From Leptodactylus fallax (taxonomy: Eukaryota; Chordata; Amphibia; Anura; Leptodactylidae): a stretch of 64,000 nt of DNA. The DNA lies in the NCBI GenBank assembly GCA_947044405.1, contig CAMRHE010000157.1, positions 3,362,501 through 3,426,500 of the forward strand, written 5' to 3'. Every line of letters starts with the position of its first letter. Position 1 is the first letter of the stretch. Shown here piece by piece: positions 10,770 to 22,589 of the stretch. Position numbers and translations under genes: made by a program. The notes below the pieces were generated by a model. It saw only the letters and a list, made by a program, of their open reading frames with translations, was not told the origin of the DNA and searched no databases.

Positions 10770-11900
10770 TATTTAACTTCTTCCCACATTTTCATGTACA
10801 TGTACGTCAAGGAACACAGGTAGTTATCTCATCCCCACATACAGATACGTGATGGTGATCGCGCAGGCTCAGAAAAAGAACCTGTGCAATCACTGCAGAA
10901 GCCCAGCTGTAATTGATAGCCAGACTCCCGCTGCAACACCCGGGACAGTGATAACAGCGATCCCAGCTGTTTAACCCTTAAGATGCTGTGGTATCTTAGG
11001 TATTTGTCATTGAAACTGACACTCCCACTGACGCCCCCAGCAGTGCGGTGCCGATCGGTTGCGGCCTAACAAAGGCCCCCGTGACTGTATGTCCTAATAC
11101 AATGCCTGTTACAATTCAGTACCAGGAACAATACACTGCAATACACATGTATTGTAGTGTATTGGACAAGTGATCAAGCCCACTAATAGTAAAATACCCT
11201 AGGGGGACTTGAAAAAAAAAAAAAATATATATTTAATATAATATAAAAATATAATTAATAAAATATAAAAAAAATAAACCCCATTTTCCCCATTAAATTT
11301 TTTTTTTTTTACAAATAACAATGAAAAAAAACGTAAACATATTTGGTATTACTACATCCGTAACAACCTGACATATAATATTATTACACTATTTCACCTG
11401 CCTGATGAATGGCATTAAAAATTAAAATGAAAAATAATTTTTGATTATCCCGCCATCCAAAAAAAAGAATAGAAAGCGATCAAGTTGCTTGAATCCTAAA
11501 ATGATACTAATGAAAACTTTATGCTATCCCTCAAAAAAAAAAAAAAGCCATGGCACAGCTCCATTGATGGAAAAATAAAAAAGTTATGGGTTTCAGAATA
11601 TAGCAACTCAAAAACAATTTTTTTTTTTTTTTTTAAGAAAAACAGTTTTTTTAGTGTCATAGTAGTAAGACATTAAAAAAAACCTACACAGATTTGGTAT
11701 CGCCATAATCATACTAACCCACAGAATAAATTAAGAATGTTATTTTTACCATAGAATGAACTGCACAAAAAAACCCGTAAAGAGTTAAAAATTAATTATT
11801 AAATGATTTCTGTTGTAAACATAACACTGTTAAAACAATTCAACTAATCCTGCAAAAAACAAGCCCACAGATGGCTAGGTCAACATAAAAAAAAAAAAAA
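10770..11900. repeat. Dispersed AT-rich repeat, copy 1 (copy 2 at 31313)
   Basis: Shares order and words with 31313-32225: TTCATGTACATGTACGTCA-like start, a GATCACAGC/CCGATCG block, A/T-rich centre, CACAGCTCCATTGATGG, AAAAGTTATGGGT and TTTGGTATCGCC. The two copies are strongly diverged but collinear over about 900 bases. No inverted ends or transposase are obvious. The family is common in frogs; I cannot name its class. Confidence 0.6.
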
Positions 11901-12300
11901 AAATTAAAGGATCTTGCAATATGTAGAGGACACAGTCCCTAGACAAGATGGAGCCAGCTACAGAACAAAAGGGGATGCTGCCACTGGAATAGCATGGCTG
12001 GATGCATGCTTTTGGACTAAATGTAAGTACGCGCCCTGAGCTCAACATCCGGAGCCCAGAGAACCAATCACAGGCTTGTGTTGGTAATATTTCCTTTTCT
12101 TCTGTTTATTCCCATTTTTATTTTATGCACCGTGTCATGTTGCTTTCCACTTGTATTTGCTTGCTAACCGCTACATGTATTCTCTGTATGTGTTAAATGT
12201 CTAGTACCAACCCTTTTATGGGTTTTATAAATATATAAAATTTAGAAAGCTCGTTTCGCATTATCCTATGGGCCCAGAACACTCACTGGTGGTGGGTGTG
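11901..12300. other. Unassigned DNA between nested insertions
   Basis: No coding or repeat signature that I can support; it sits inside the L1 interval, so it is probably another insertion or L1 3' sequence. Confidence 0.3.
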
Positions 12301-13649
12301 AGGTAATTGAAGCAATCTCAAGTGTGCCGAACGCGGGTTCGGTAGGACGAGACCCTTCACAACTGTGGATGTATTTTAAGGCACACTTGAAGCACACTGC
12401 TTCTTTGTGTAACATCATGGGAAAGTCTAAAGAAATCGGCCAAGATATCAGGAAGACAATTGTGAACTTGCACAAGTCTGGTTCATCCTTGGGTGCAATT
12501 TCCAGATACCAGTAGGTGCCTCGTTCATCTGTACAAACAATTATACGCAAGTACAAACAAGATGGGACTGTCAAGCCATCATACCGCTCAGGAGACGGGT
12601 TCTGTGTATCAGAGATGAACATGCTTTGGTACGAAATGTGCATATCAACCCAAGAACAAAAGCAAAAGACCTTGTGAAGATTCTGGCTGAAGCTGGTAAG
12701 AGTGTGTCATTATCCACAGTGAAAAGAGTACTGTATCGATATGGGCTGAAAGGCCACTCTGTCAGGAAGAAGCCATTACTCCAAAAGATACATAAAAAGC
12801 CAGATTAATGTTTGCAAATGCACACAGGAACAAAGACCTTCACTCTGGAGACATGTCCTGTGGTCTGACAAAACTAAAATTGAACTGTTTGGCCATAATG
12901 ACCATCGTTACGTTTGGAGGAAAAAGGGAGAAGTTTGCAAGCCTAAGAACAGCATCCCAACTGTGAAACACGTGGGTGGCAGCATCATGGTGTGGGGTTG
13001 TTTTGCTGCAGGAGGGACTGGGGCACTTCACAAAATAGATGGCATCATGAGGAAAGAACATTATGTGGCAATACTGAAGCAACATCTCAAGACATCAGCC
13101 AGGAAGTTAAAGCTTGGGCGCAAATGGGTCTTCCAAATGGACAATGACCCGAAGCATACTGCCAAACTGGTTACAAAGTGGCTTAAGGATAACAAAGTCA
13201 ATGTTTTGGAGTGGCTATCACAAAGCCCTGATCTCAATCCTATTGAAAATTTATGGACAAAGCTAAAAAGGCAGGTGCAAGCAAGGCGGCCTACACACAT
13301 GGCTCAGTTACACCAGTTCTGTCAGGAGGAATAGGTCCAAATTCCTACCAATAAATTGTGAGAAGCTTGTGGAAGGATATCCAAAACGTTTGACCCAAGT
13401 CGTACAGTTTAAGGGCAATGGTACCAAATACTAATTAAATGTATGTAAACTTTTGACTTTGCAGAAAGTAATAAAAATGCCTTAAAAATTATCTCTCATT
13501 ATTCTGGCATTTGGCAAATATAAATGATTTTAGTAATCCTAATTGACCTAAATCGGGAAAGATTTATTCTGATTTCATGTCAGATAGTGAGAAAAACATG
13601 CATATGTGTCTTTTTATATAGTGTATGTAAACTTCGAGTTTCAACTCTG
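12300..13649 (+). mobile_element. Sleeping-Beauty-like Tc1 element, 5' end lost
   Basis: The right end has the two direct repeats of the IR/DR type: an inner ATGTATGTAAACTTTTGACTT at about 13439 and an outer GTGTATGTAAACTTCGAGTTT at 13621, about 180 bases apart. The left inverted repeat is absent: to the left of the transposase start only a short stretch (GTGGATGTATTTTAAGGCAC) looks like the element. The exact left boundary is uncertain. Confidence 0.75.
12417..13434 (+). pseudogene. Sleeping-Beauty-type Tc1 transposase, frameshifted
   Basis: Would be a ~340-residue DDE transposase. The start MGKSKEIGQDIRK is recognisable at 12417, followed by a paired-like helix-turn-helix (SGSSLGAIS), then a frameshift and stop at 12513. 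The remaining frames show NPRTKAKDLVKIL, a WSDKTKIELFG block with the first Asp, KHVGGSIMVWGCF, MDNDPKH with the second Asp and LNPIENLW with the catalytic Glu. The end TKY-stop is at 13434. All three catalytic residues survive in pieces, but at least three frame changes kill the gene. The frames around 12626-12808 and 12963-13334 are these fragments. Confidence 0.9.
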
Positions 13650-15235
13650 TCTATGGGTAGGGGAGACCCGTCCCTCTAGAGAAGAGAGGAGCTGGTAGAT
13701 AGTGGTGATCAGACCTCTCGTGGAGGTACCTGCTCAACAGTTTCTCAAAAGCGGTTGGGAGGGAAACCTTCAAGGTACCAGAGTGAAGGCAAAATGGGCA
13801 ATCTGTTGATAGTGGAGCCAATCGGTCCTAGGAAGGTTCAATACGGAGGTGAAATAGTCAAAGGGCCTGAGCTCCAGAGTCGAGGGGTCTACTAAATCCG
13901 CTATATGGAACAGGCCCACCCCATACCAAGTACGGACCATGGTAGCTGTTAGTCCCTTTGGAGAAGCGGATTATATAGAAAAGAGATCATAGAGGGAGGC
14001 CAAAGGCAACAGCCTACTGCAAGTAGTCCAGATCGCTCTGGTGAAGTGAATAGGACCTAAAGGTATCGAGGAGAGGAGGAGAGTGGGACCATAAGAAGGC
14101 ATTTGGGTGCATGGGAGCAAGTTATAGTTTTTCAGTCACCACCACCTTGGAGTATGCCTGCGGAGCTGCTCAAAATGAGATACATTGCAGATGGGTTGCC
14201 AATAGTAATGGAGAATATGTGGAACCACTAGACCCCGATCCCCCTTCCCCGCCAGCATCACCAGTCTAGGAATCCAGTGGGGCTTTGCGTTTCAAATAAA
14301 GTGGAATATAGCCTTCTGTAAACTACATAATACAGAGTGGGGAACGGCCACTGGAAGAGTCTCGAAGTAATATAAGAGCTTCGGAAGGAGGGTCATCTTC
14401 ACTGCAGATATACACCCTATAAGGGATATATGCAGGGATGTCCATTTGTCCAATAATGTCTTGCGATCACAGAACAGTTGAGGGTAGTTTACAGAGTATA
14501 TGGCGTTATAAGTGGAGTAAAACTGAAGTGAATGTTCCTGCCATTGAAAATCATAACTATTGCGCAGTAATGTTCAACGGAAGGGCCTCTGTCTTTGAAG
14601 GGTTAACTTTATAGCCAGATAGTCATCCATAATCATGGAGGGTTCGCATGAGGTTAGCTAATATGATGTGAGAGATAGTAAGGGTGAGGAGGACATCGTC
14701 AGCAAAAAGACTGATTTAAAAATCTCTGTTTTGAACCTTAATTCCAGTAATATCAGGGAATAAATGTATCCTGGCTGCTAGAGGTTCGATGCAGAGTGCA
14801 AATATAAGGGGAAATAGGGGAAGGGGCCTGAGGACAAATGGGGAAGTTTCACTATCGCCATAGGGGATGAGTAAAGTGCACAGACCACCATGAAAAAGGA
14901 CCCTGAAAATCCATACATTTCCAAAGTAGCCCTCATGAAAGACCATCAAGATGGTCATCTACGCTGAGGAGAAGGGTAGGCGTAAAATAGCGGTTAGCTA
15001 CTTCAATCAAGTCCACAGCCCTTCTGGTATGGTCTCCTCAAAACCCACCTGGTCTTTCTGAACAAGAGAAGGAAACCAAGCATTTAGTCGATTAGCTAAT
15101 ATTTTCATAAATAATTTTAGTTTAGTTTAATTTGAGTTCAGAAGGCCGATAGGTCTATAGTTAGAACACTCTTACAGGTCTTTATTGGGTTTGGGAACTA
15201 GAGTGATATGGGAGTGTAGCATTGTTTGTGGGCTT
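13650..15235 (-). pseudogene. L1-type reverse transcriptase (ORF2) fragment, degenerate
   Basis: Minus-strand frames give, in order, YRPIGLLNS (about 15155), ILANRLNAW, QKDQVGF (about 15050), PLIFALCIEPLAARIH (about 14770-14815), FADDVLLTLT with the catalytic Asp pair at about 14690, and SGYKVNPSKTEALPLN. These are the L1-clade RT blocks. Stops and small indels break the frame. The region continues left to 13650 as the C-terminal part of ORF2. The 80-residue ORF at 14716-14958 is part of it. Confidence 0.8.
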
Positions 15236-15245
15236 CATATAGATT

Positions 15246-15440
15246 AATGTTCCCCACTAGAGGCCCCCAGCCAGTGCTTACCTCACAGCTCCCAGGTGCT
15301 CTTTCTTCACTTGCTCTAGGAACACATGTCACAGCAGTGTGCCTGGAGTAGGGGAAGAGATCGAGAGGTGCTGGGGAGAAGAGAGGTAAATATCTACACT
15401 CAAGCTAAAGCTTTAGAACCAGGTTGGGGGTTATTTTCTC
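15246..15440. repeat. Continuation of the 9440 repeat beyond the L1
   Basis: AATGTTCCCCACTAGAGGCCCC resumes the minisatellite-like TTTAATGTCCCCACTAGTGGC seen just left of the L1 at 10450, then leads into GC-rich sequence with GAGAGGTGCTGGGGAGAAG. This supports the L1 having entered a pre-existing repeat. Confidence 0.5.
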
Positions 15441-15499
15441 CAGGTGCTGCAGATCCAGCTAGATTGGCAAAACTGGGAAAAAAGGCCACAAGTCACAGA

Positions 15500-15735
15500 T
15501 GACAGCCTCAAGGAACACATGCAGCACGCGGCCTGTATGTCTGAGACCCCTGGCCTATGGACTCTTGGACTTGTCTCCCATCGAGGAAATCTGGGATGTC
15601 ATAGGTCAGCAATTGCTAAGGTAGCTGACAGCAGACAATCTTGATGATCTGTGTGCCCAAGTAAATTCAATCAGGCATAATATTCCTCAGACAACCATTA
15701 ACTTCATTGATAGCAAACTTTTGTTCTAATTTATT
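15500..15735 (+). pseudogene. Tc1/mariner transposase remnant, C-terminal part
   Basis: A frame reads PWPMDS then LDLSPIEEIWDVIG (about 15550-15605), which is the third catalytic block of Tc1 transposases with its Glu, followed by NSIRHNIPQTTINFIDS. Frameshifts are present. Same strand as the N-terminal remnant at 8985-9375, and it begins close to where that one stops. Confidence 0.6.
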
Positions 15736-15921
15736 CTATTTGTAAAGTTTACAAAGACTTCAGGGTCACTCCTTGAGAATAAAATTGGGACTACAGTCAG
15801 ACTTTTGTTGCATACCAGCTCCAAATGATAATGTGTCATGACAGTCACAGCTATACAATGTGCATGTAACTTTTCTTGCTGTCTTTTTTTTTTTTTTTTT
15901 TTTCACATCACAATAATCAAT

Positions 15922-16815
15922 TCTAACATTAAAACCATCTACACAATATGTAATCCATTGAGGCATGGATTCCACAAGACCACTTAAGATGTAGTGTGGT
16001 GTCTTTCACCAAGACATTAGCAGCAGATCATTTAAGTCCTGTAAATAAGGAGTAGGGCCTCCATAGAGCTTAGTTGCTTTTCCAGAACAACCCATAGATG
16101 CTTAAATGGACTGAGATCTTGGGAATTTGGAGTCAACACCATAAAGACTTTATCATGTTCTTCAAACCATACCAGAATAACTTTTGCCTTGTTACAGGGT
16201 GTGCTCTCTTACTGAAAGATGTCACTGCCATTAGGGAATACTATAGCCACTACGTGATGCACTGTGCTTGATCTGCAACAAGGTTTAAGTAACATCACAT
16301 TGCCTCATTCAGCTACCTTCTTTCCATAGTGCATTCTAGTACTGACTCTTTATCAGTTAAGTGACATATACACACTGCCATAAACATGATGTAAAAAAAA
16401 ACATGTTTCATTAGACCTGGCCACATTTTTCCATTGTTTTGTAGTCAAATTTGGCTGCTCGTGTGCCCATTGTAGTTTTCGGCAATGGACAGGAGTCAGT
16501 ATTGGCACACTCACTAATCTCTGGTTGTGCAGCAAGCTGCGATGCACTGTATGTTCAGAGCCATTTTAATAGCCAGCACAAACCTATTGAGCAATGTTTT
16601 CTCAGGTTTGCTCTGACCCAGTCGTGTAGCCATCATAATTTGGCTCTTGTCAAAGTTGCTCAGATCCATACTCTTACCAATGTTTGTTCTGCTTCCAACA
16701 TATCAACTTAGAGAACGAACTGTTCATTTGATACCTGACATATCTCACCCCTTGAGGGGCACAATTGTTACCAGATAACCAGTATTATTCGCTTTACCTC
16801 TCAATGGTTTTATTT
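15922..16815 (-). pseudogene. Tc1-like element and transposase remnant (minus strand)
   Basis: Read on the minus strand this is a decayed copy of a widespread vertebrate Tc1-like element: 5' UTR and start at about 16800-16680, then a deletion, then HRSLLHNQRLVSVPILTPVH and KQWKNVARSNETCFFLHHV (16353-16547). The first catalytic Asp of the SDE motif is Asn here. The C-terminal part (GIDS...to 15960) is broken by stops. A second fragment of the same family is at 42945-43135. Confidence 0.75.
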
Positions 16816-17478
16816 CAGTAGTTGTTCAGTACTACTTTGAGTAGTATACACTGTAGAACACGTCACTATTACTGAGGATGGTTGTGCTGCAGAAAAGGCC
16901 AAAAAGATTTACAGCAGTTTCAAAGTCCAAAGGTATTACTTATTGGTAAAATTATAAAGAACATGAGCATACAAATCCTGGTAAAGACAGAAAGCAGTGG
17001 AAACTTTCTTTTACGCAGTTGTTCAGGAATATAATATACAACGTTACTAGTCTAGTAGAATATCGATCCAGCAGGGTGCCTGGAAGTAATGTTTCCACTC
17101 TAATTCTAGCCATGCACAAAATATAGTGGTTGGATTGTTTGGCTGATAGCTATGCTCTCCTTTGGTTGAACATGTATGATATTATTTTAAAATAGGAATA
17201 AGGAAATAAGCAGTTCATGTCCAAGCAAGAGTCTGAACTAGTTAAAATCTGACGTCCCCCTCCCTTTCCCCAATGGTAGCCATTGCAGTGCTGACAGACT
17301 GTTCCAATATATATTAGATTTTTAGTGGCTAATTGGACAAGGAGCGCTTTAGGTCTGGTTTTGGAGTTTATTTTTAGGAATCATCTGGGGTTTGTAATAT
17401 GAAAGAATGAACTCCAAGAGCTCTTGTCCTTTGTTGAATCCATTATCTAATGACTATATAAATATATATATATATACA
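16816..17478. other. Intergenic DNA, nothing recognised; TA tract at right
   Basis: AT-rich sequence ending in a short (TA)n run at 17456-17480 that served as Tc1 target. Confidence 0.4.
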
Positions 17479-17480
17479 TA

Positions 17481-19100
17481 CAGTACCTTGCGAAAGTATT
17501 CAGCCCCCTTGAACTTTTCAACCTTTTGCCACATTTCAGGCTTCAAACATAAAGATATAAAATTTTAATTTTTTGGTGAAGAATCAACAACAAGTGGGAC
17601 ACAATTGTGAAGTGGAACGAAATTTATTGGTTATTTTAAACTTTTGTAAAAAATAAAAAAACTGAAAAGTGGGGCGTGCAATATTATTCGGCCCCTTTAC
17701 TTTCAGTGCAGCAAACTCACACCAGAAGTTCGGTGAGGATCTCTGAATGATCCAATGTTGTCCTAAATGACTGACGCTGATAAATATAATCCACCTGTGT
17801 GTAATCAAGTCTCCGTATAAATGCACCTGCTCTGTGATAGTCTCAGGGTTCTGTTTAAAGCGCAGAGAGCATCATGAAGACCAAGGAACACACCAGGCAG
17901 GTCCGTGATACTGTTGTGGAGAAGTTTAAAGCCAGATTTGGATACAAAAAGATTTCCCAAACTTTAAACATCCCAAGGAGCACTGTGCAAGCGATCATAT
18001 TGAAATAGAAGGAGTATCAGACCACTGCAAATCTACCAAGACCTGGCCGTCCCTCTAAACTTTCATCTCAAACAAGGAGAAGACTGATCAGAGATGCAGC
18101 CAAGAGGCCCATGATCACTCTGGATGAACTGCAGAGATCTACAGCTGAGGTGGGAGAGTCTGTCCATAGGACAACAATCAGTTGTACACTGCACAAATCT
18201 GGCCTTTATGGAAGAGTGGCAAGAAGAAAGCCATTTCTCAAAGATATCCGTAAAAAGTCTCGTTTAAAGTTTGCCACAAGCCACCTGGGAGACACACCAA
18301 ACATGTGGAAGAAGGTGCTCTGGTCAGATGAAACCAAAATCGAACTTTTTGGCCACAATGCAAAACGATATGTTTGGCGTAAAAGCAACACAGCTCATCA
18401 CCCTGAACACACCATCCCCACTGTCAAACATGGTGGTGGCAGCATCATGGTTTGGGCCTGCTTTTCTTCAGCAGGGACAGGGAAGATGGTTAAAATTGAT
18501 GGGAAGATGGATGGAGCCAAATACAGGACCATTCTGGAAGAAAACCTGTTGGAGTCTGCAAAAGACCTGAGACTGGGACGGAGATTTATCTTCCAACAAG
18601 ACAATGATCCCAAACATAAAGCAAAATCTACAATGGAATGGTTCACAAATAAACGTATCCAGGTGTTAGAATGGCCAAGTCAAAGTCCAGACCTGAATCC
18701 TGGAAAGAGCTGAAAACTGCTGTTCACAAACGCTCTCCATCCAACCTCACTGAGCTCGAGCTGTTTTCCAAGGAAGAATGGGCAAGAATTTCAGTCTCTC
18801 GATGTGCAAAACTGATAGAGACATACCCCAAGCGACTTGCAGCTGTAATCGCAGCAAAAGGTGGCACTACAAAGTATTAACTAAAGGGGGCTGAATAATA
18901 TTGCACGCCCCACTTTTCAGTTTTTTATTTTTTACAAAAGTTTAAAATAACCAATAAATTTCGTTCCACTTCACAATTGTGTCCCACTTGTTGTTGATTC
19001 TTCACCAAAAAATTAAAATTTTATATCTTTATGTTTTAAGCCTGAAATGTGGCAAAAGGTTGAAAAGTTTAAGGGGGCCGAATACTTTCGCAAGGCACTG
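17481..19100 (+). mobile_element. Young Tc1 element with ~213-bp terminal inverted repeats
   Basis: Bounded by TA on both sides. The ends CAGTACCTTGCGAAAG and CTTTCGCAAGGCACTG open long inverted repeats (17481-17694 and 18886-19100) that differ at only about eight positions, mostly single substitutions and two 1-base indels. The element is 1,620 bp and full length. High similarity of the ends implies a comparatively recent insertion. Confidence 0.95.
17874..18880 (+). pseudogene. Tc1 transposase with nonsense codon and catalytic-site deletion
   Basis: Starts MKTKEHTRQVRDT and keeps an N-terminal HTH (YKKISQTLNIPRSTV). A TAG at 18006-18008 replaces what is usually a Trp codon. The frame is then open through LWSDETKIELFG (first Asp), VKHGGGSIMVW, QQDNDPKH (second Asp) and SPDLNP. 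There, about 13 bases are missing at 18700: the PIENxW block with the catalytic Glu is gone and the frame shifts. The last 60 residues to TKY-stop at 18880 are readable in another frame. Otherwise the sequence is well preserved. Confidence 0.95.
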
Positions 19101-19102
19101 TA

Positions 19103-19616
19103 TATAAAATGGCAGTTATTTTCTAGACATAACTCTTGTCTGAGAAAATGGGTAAATCTGTTTCACAAGCAGGTGCTTTACATCTAAAAATTCCTAAAGC
19201 TATATTGGAAATACATGTTGCAAGAGCACATAAGACAACAAGTTTGTTACACAATGACTAAAACTTAAAGGGATTTTCCAAGACTTTACAATTGATGGCC
19301 TATCCTTAAGATAGTGCATTAGTAGCAAAATGGTGGGAGTTGACTACATCGACATACTGCATGACGAAACCAGCTACATTCACTTCAATGGGACTGAGCA
19401 ACAGTGGCTAGGCATGGCCAGTACACTGTGTTCAATGCTCTCCTTCTGCAGTATCTTCTTCCCTCCACCCCTCTTCATAGACAATTATGTAGAAAGTAAC
19501 TCAGCCTGAAAAGTGGAGAAGAAAACATACTTCTTTAATAAGCTATATTACAAAGTTTCTTATTCTCACCTGAACTATCCATTTACACAAAGTTGTTTAT
19601 AACTGGAGGTACGCTT
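19103..19616. other. Intergenic DNA with weak MITE end
   Basis: AAAGGGATTTTCCAAGAC near 19267 and CCTATCCTTAAGATAG near 19300 are end-type words of a frog MITE family, but no opposite end is seen. Confidence 0.35.
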
Positions 19617-19893
19617 TAAGGCTAAGGCCACAAGTAACAGCCAAATTCAGCTGCTTTTTGCCATGGGCAGGTCTTCTACGGTGTGTTACCCACATCGGAC
19701 CTGCCCAAGGCAAAAAGCAGCTGATTTGCAAAGGTTGAAAACAGTGCCAAACTCACAGCAAGAAATTGTCGTGCTGTGGGTTCAAAACCTGCAATTCATG
19801 ACACTTTGGACTGCAGTTTTTTCATCAGTGTGTGAACAGGATTTGTTTCAATCCCATTCACTACACTGGTCCTTTGACCCCAGCCTAATAAGG
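19617..19893. repeat. MITE of the GGCTAAGGCC family with hairpin
   Basis: Starts TTTAAGGCTAAGGCCACAAG and ends near GACCCCAGCCTAATA. Arms 19648-19673 and 19698-19723 form a nearly perfect hairpin (CAGCTGCTTTTTGCC against GGCAAAAAGCAGCTG). No coding sequence. Confidence 0.55.
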
Positions 19894-20909
19894 TTTTTGT
19901 TGAGATAAAACAAAAGGTTAGAGAGTTACTTAATATTATTTGGTAGGATCAGTCTAGGTATGCTTCATGAAGAATGGGGTAACAATACATGCTTAAAAGA
20001 AAAAGATGGAAGAGAACCTAGTTGTCAGAATAAGCAATGAAGAAGGCATCTGGGCAGGCTGGGTAGGTGTTAATTGCAGAGATTCCACTTTCTGCTGGAT
20101 GTGTAACTTGTTATTTAATTATGTAGAGATAAATACCAAATATTTCATAAAACATTTTCGACTTTCATTCCTCTTGGGATCGAATATATCATGTTTGGCT
20201 GCCCATGGATGCCTCCGCAAACCACAAAGTGGAAAAAAAACGTGTGTGTAGGTTTGTGTTGGGTCAGCATGCAGTCCAAGGATATTTCAGCCTGCGAAAA
20301 GGCATGTGCTATACTTGTTGGGAAAATGGGCCAGAATAGAACATGCTCTTAGTTTTTTTTTTCACTAATAACATGAACTAATAATAAATATTATCTATTT
20401 TGCATGATCATTCTATAAATGCGAGAATATCAAAAAAGGAACATTTACAGCTAGTAAAACAAAAACACACCTGAAGTGGTAGAAAATTGCTATAGAGTTC
20501 CAGATACATTCAAGAAATAACATACAAAGGTCTATGAGCAAAATAAATAGCAAGTTGATTCTTTTTACCTTTAATCGTTGATGCTGGATTAAAAAGAACT
20601 TCATAAATACTTTGCTATTGCAATCACTGTTGTTCATTTCTCAAAGTTCAAGAAGTCTAGTCTTATAATAGCTCCAGCCATGAAATATAGACCTATATTC
20701 AATTCTATATTCAAGAAGTATCAAGGATATTGTACAGTACTTGAGCACAATGGCAGATATAGATAGATGATGGTCATCAGTGTTAATGTCATCCATCAAT
20801 GAGCTGCAGTACAGTCAAATGATGCAAACAGTCCACAAAGCTACACTGTCTACCTCATCTGATGTGACCACATTATTCAATAAACTGAATTACAAACTTG
20901 CTGTTTGAT
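19894..20909. other. Intergenic DNA, nothing recognised
   Basis: AT-rich single-copy-looking DNA without supported genes. Confidence 0.35.
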
Positions 20910-20913
20910 TTAA

Positions 20914-20965
20914 AGGGTACCTGAGTTTTCATGAAAAGTTGAAATATGTGCAGGGTCTTGCTGGA
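20914..20965. repeat. Isolated left end of a TTAA element
   Basis: TTAA then AGGGTACCTGAGTTTTCATG and AATATGTGCAGGGTC. The inverted counterpart of the same family stands at 49033-49084. No right end is found nearby, so this copy is truncated. Confidence 0.55.
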
Positions 20966-22098
20966 AAGTCTGTTATATGACTGTGTAAGTCTCCATATAT
21001 AGTTTGCTGTCAGTTTTTATGCTGTTAATATTTACCTTATGGCGATTTATCTATCAGTCTGTTGGCATATACAAAAAGGAGCAGTCTGTTCCCTTCACCT
21101 ATCCATTACTAATAATGTACCGCCATTCTGCCAGGAGTAACTATACAATAGCATACAAATAGCTGAGTGACCATAAAATAGGAGATCCAGGAACACTGGA
21201 CTTCAAATACTTGCAGCCAAACAGCGAAAACACAAAACAAAAACAAAACCAAAAAGAAATCTATGAGCACAACTGCTTGCTGTATGTGAATAATATTCTC
21301 TCTGTAATCATATAAACCGTCAGAAGTAGATACAAGTTCATAGCAGACTTATCTTGCATTGTAAGCTGTGACATTTGCAGAATCTTCAGTCCTTTGCACA
21401 GAGCAACAGTTTGCAGAGGTGTATGGAGGATATGAGGAGAATCAATCCCTCCCATCTGCATTCACTGTGTGAAGACAGAATAGAACCTCCCCCTCCAGAG
21501 GTCTTGCTTCTATCTTGAATCTATGGAGTGAACTGCATATTAACACTAGAAGGGAGACACCTAGTGGCATAAACTTTAGAGAGGTTTTTCAGGCATAAAA
21601 CCTTTTTAATTAAAGTGACCTATATTTTGGTCCAGAATCACATGCTCTATGAAATGAGACTAAGTTGTTTGAAAAATTAGTGACAATTTAAGGGTCTATT
21701 CAAATGTTGTGGTCAAACTATAGTTTATTTTTGCGATTATTGCAAAAGTCACAATGTTTTGGTAAAAAATAAAAACATATTGTATTAATACGACCCCCAT
21801 GTGGTCTACATAAGATATGTTGCAGTCTAGAGACTACATCTCCTATTTGAAAATCTGGCCCTGCAGTCTACTCCAAAGTGTTGCATACTGTATATGTATG
21901 ATGTGTAATTACTTCCAATTAGAATGCAATATGTATCTAAACAGTCAAAAAAACACTTATTTATGTTTTAGGTTAAAAATGTAGGCAAGGCACCAATAAT
22001 ATACTGCTACAAGGCACCAATAATATACTGCTACCACTAAAGTGAAAATACTTTTCTGGGAATAGAATCTCAAGTGAAACACAAGGCAAAGTTTCAGA
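20966..22098. other. Intergenic DNA, nothing recognised
   Basis: No supported features. A direct duplication GGCACCAATAATATACTGCTAC occurs twice near 21987-22031 as a short local repeat. Confidence 0.35.
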
Positions 22099-22302
22099 AT
22101 GAGGCTAGGTTCACATCAGCGTAGGGCTCTCTGTCGTTCGGGAACGCTGGGGGACCCGAACAGTGGAGAGCTGTATCGGTAAAATAGTTACATTCACTAC
22201 CATTGAATTTAATGCTGCTGTGTGACATCCGTTAAAAAAAAAAAAAAAAAAAAATGGACATCACACGGACAATATCCAGTTTTCGTGTATATATAGCCTA
22301 AG
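22099..22302. repeat. MITE of the AGGCTAGGTTCACAT family
   Basis: Left end AGGCTAGGTTCACATC, right end GTATATATAGCCTAA. Internal CATCACACGGACAATATCC mirrors TGTGTGACATCCG around a 21-base A-run. Related copies at 26127 and 48685. Confidence 0.55.
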
Positions 22303-22589
22303 AGTGCACCAGCATTGGACACTTTGATTAATCTGCTGCAGTTTAAGACTCTTTGGTCTAGGTTTGGCCTGTCCTACTTTTAGACAGTATTAGTAAATCT
22401 CCTCCAATATCTGCAGATCAGGATGTGATGTCTGTGAAGGTAATGTGGATTTGGCTACTTGAAATTGTCCTCTACAGCCCAGTAACATGTAGCCATTTTG
22501 TTATATCCTGTAAGGTTAATGACCTACAGTATAGCGTACAGTGGTCTGTTTTTACAAATTATGTAAATTTGCCCCGAGTTTCACTTTAA

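Larger units (their letters stand above)
10483..15235 (-). mobile_element. Truncated L1 (LINE) insertion with nested elements
   Basis: A poly(T) run at the left end preceded by CACATAGATT, and CATATAGATT at the right end (15236-15245), form a target-site duplication with one mismatch. Left of the run is the repeat at 9440-10472; right of 15246 the similar AATGTTCCCCACTAGAGGCC continues. So one minus-strand L1 insertion, 5' truncated, spans the interval. Its 3' end is at 10483-10770, its RT part at 13650-15235; the middle is occupied by a dispersed repeat (10770-11900), unassigned DNA and a Tc1 (to 13649). Confidence 0.7.

Noticed and set aside
18111..18713. 200-codon ORF as possible host gene
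   Set aside because: It is the central part of the Tc1 transposase between a nonsense codon and a deletion.
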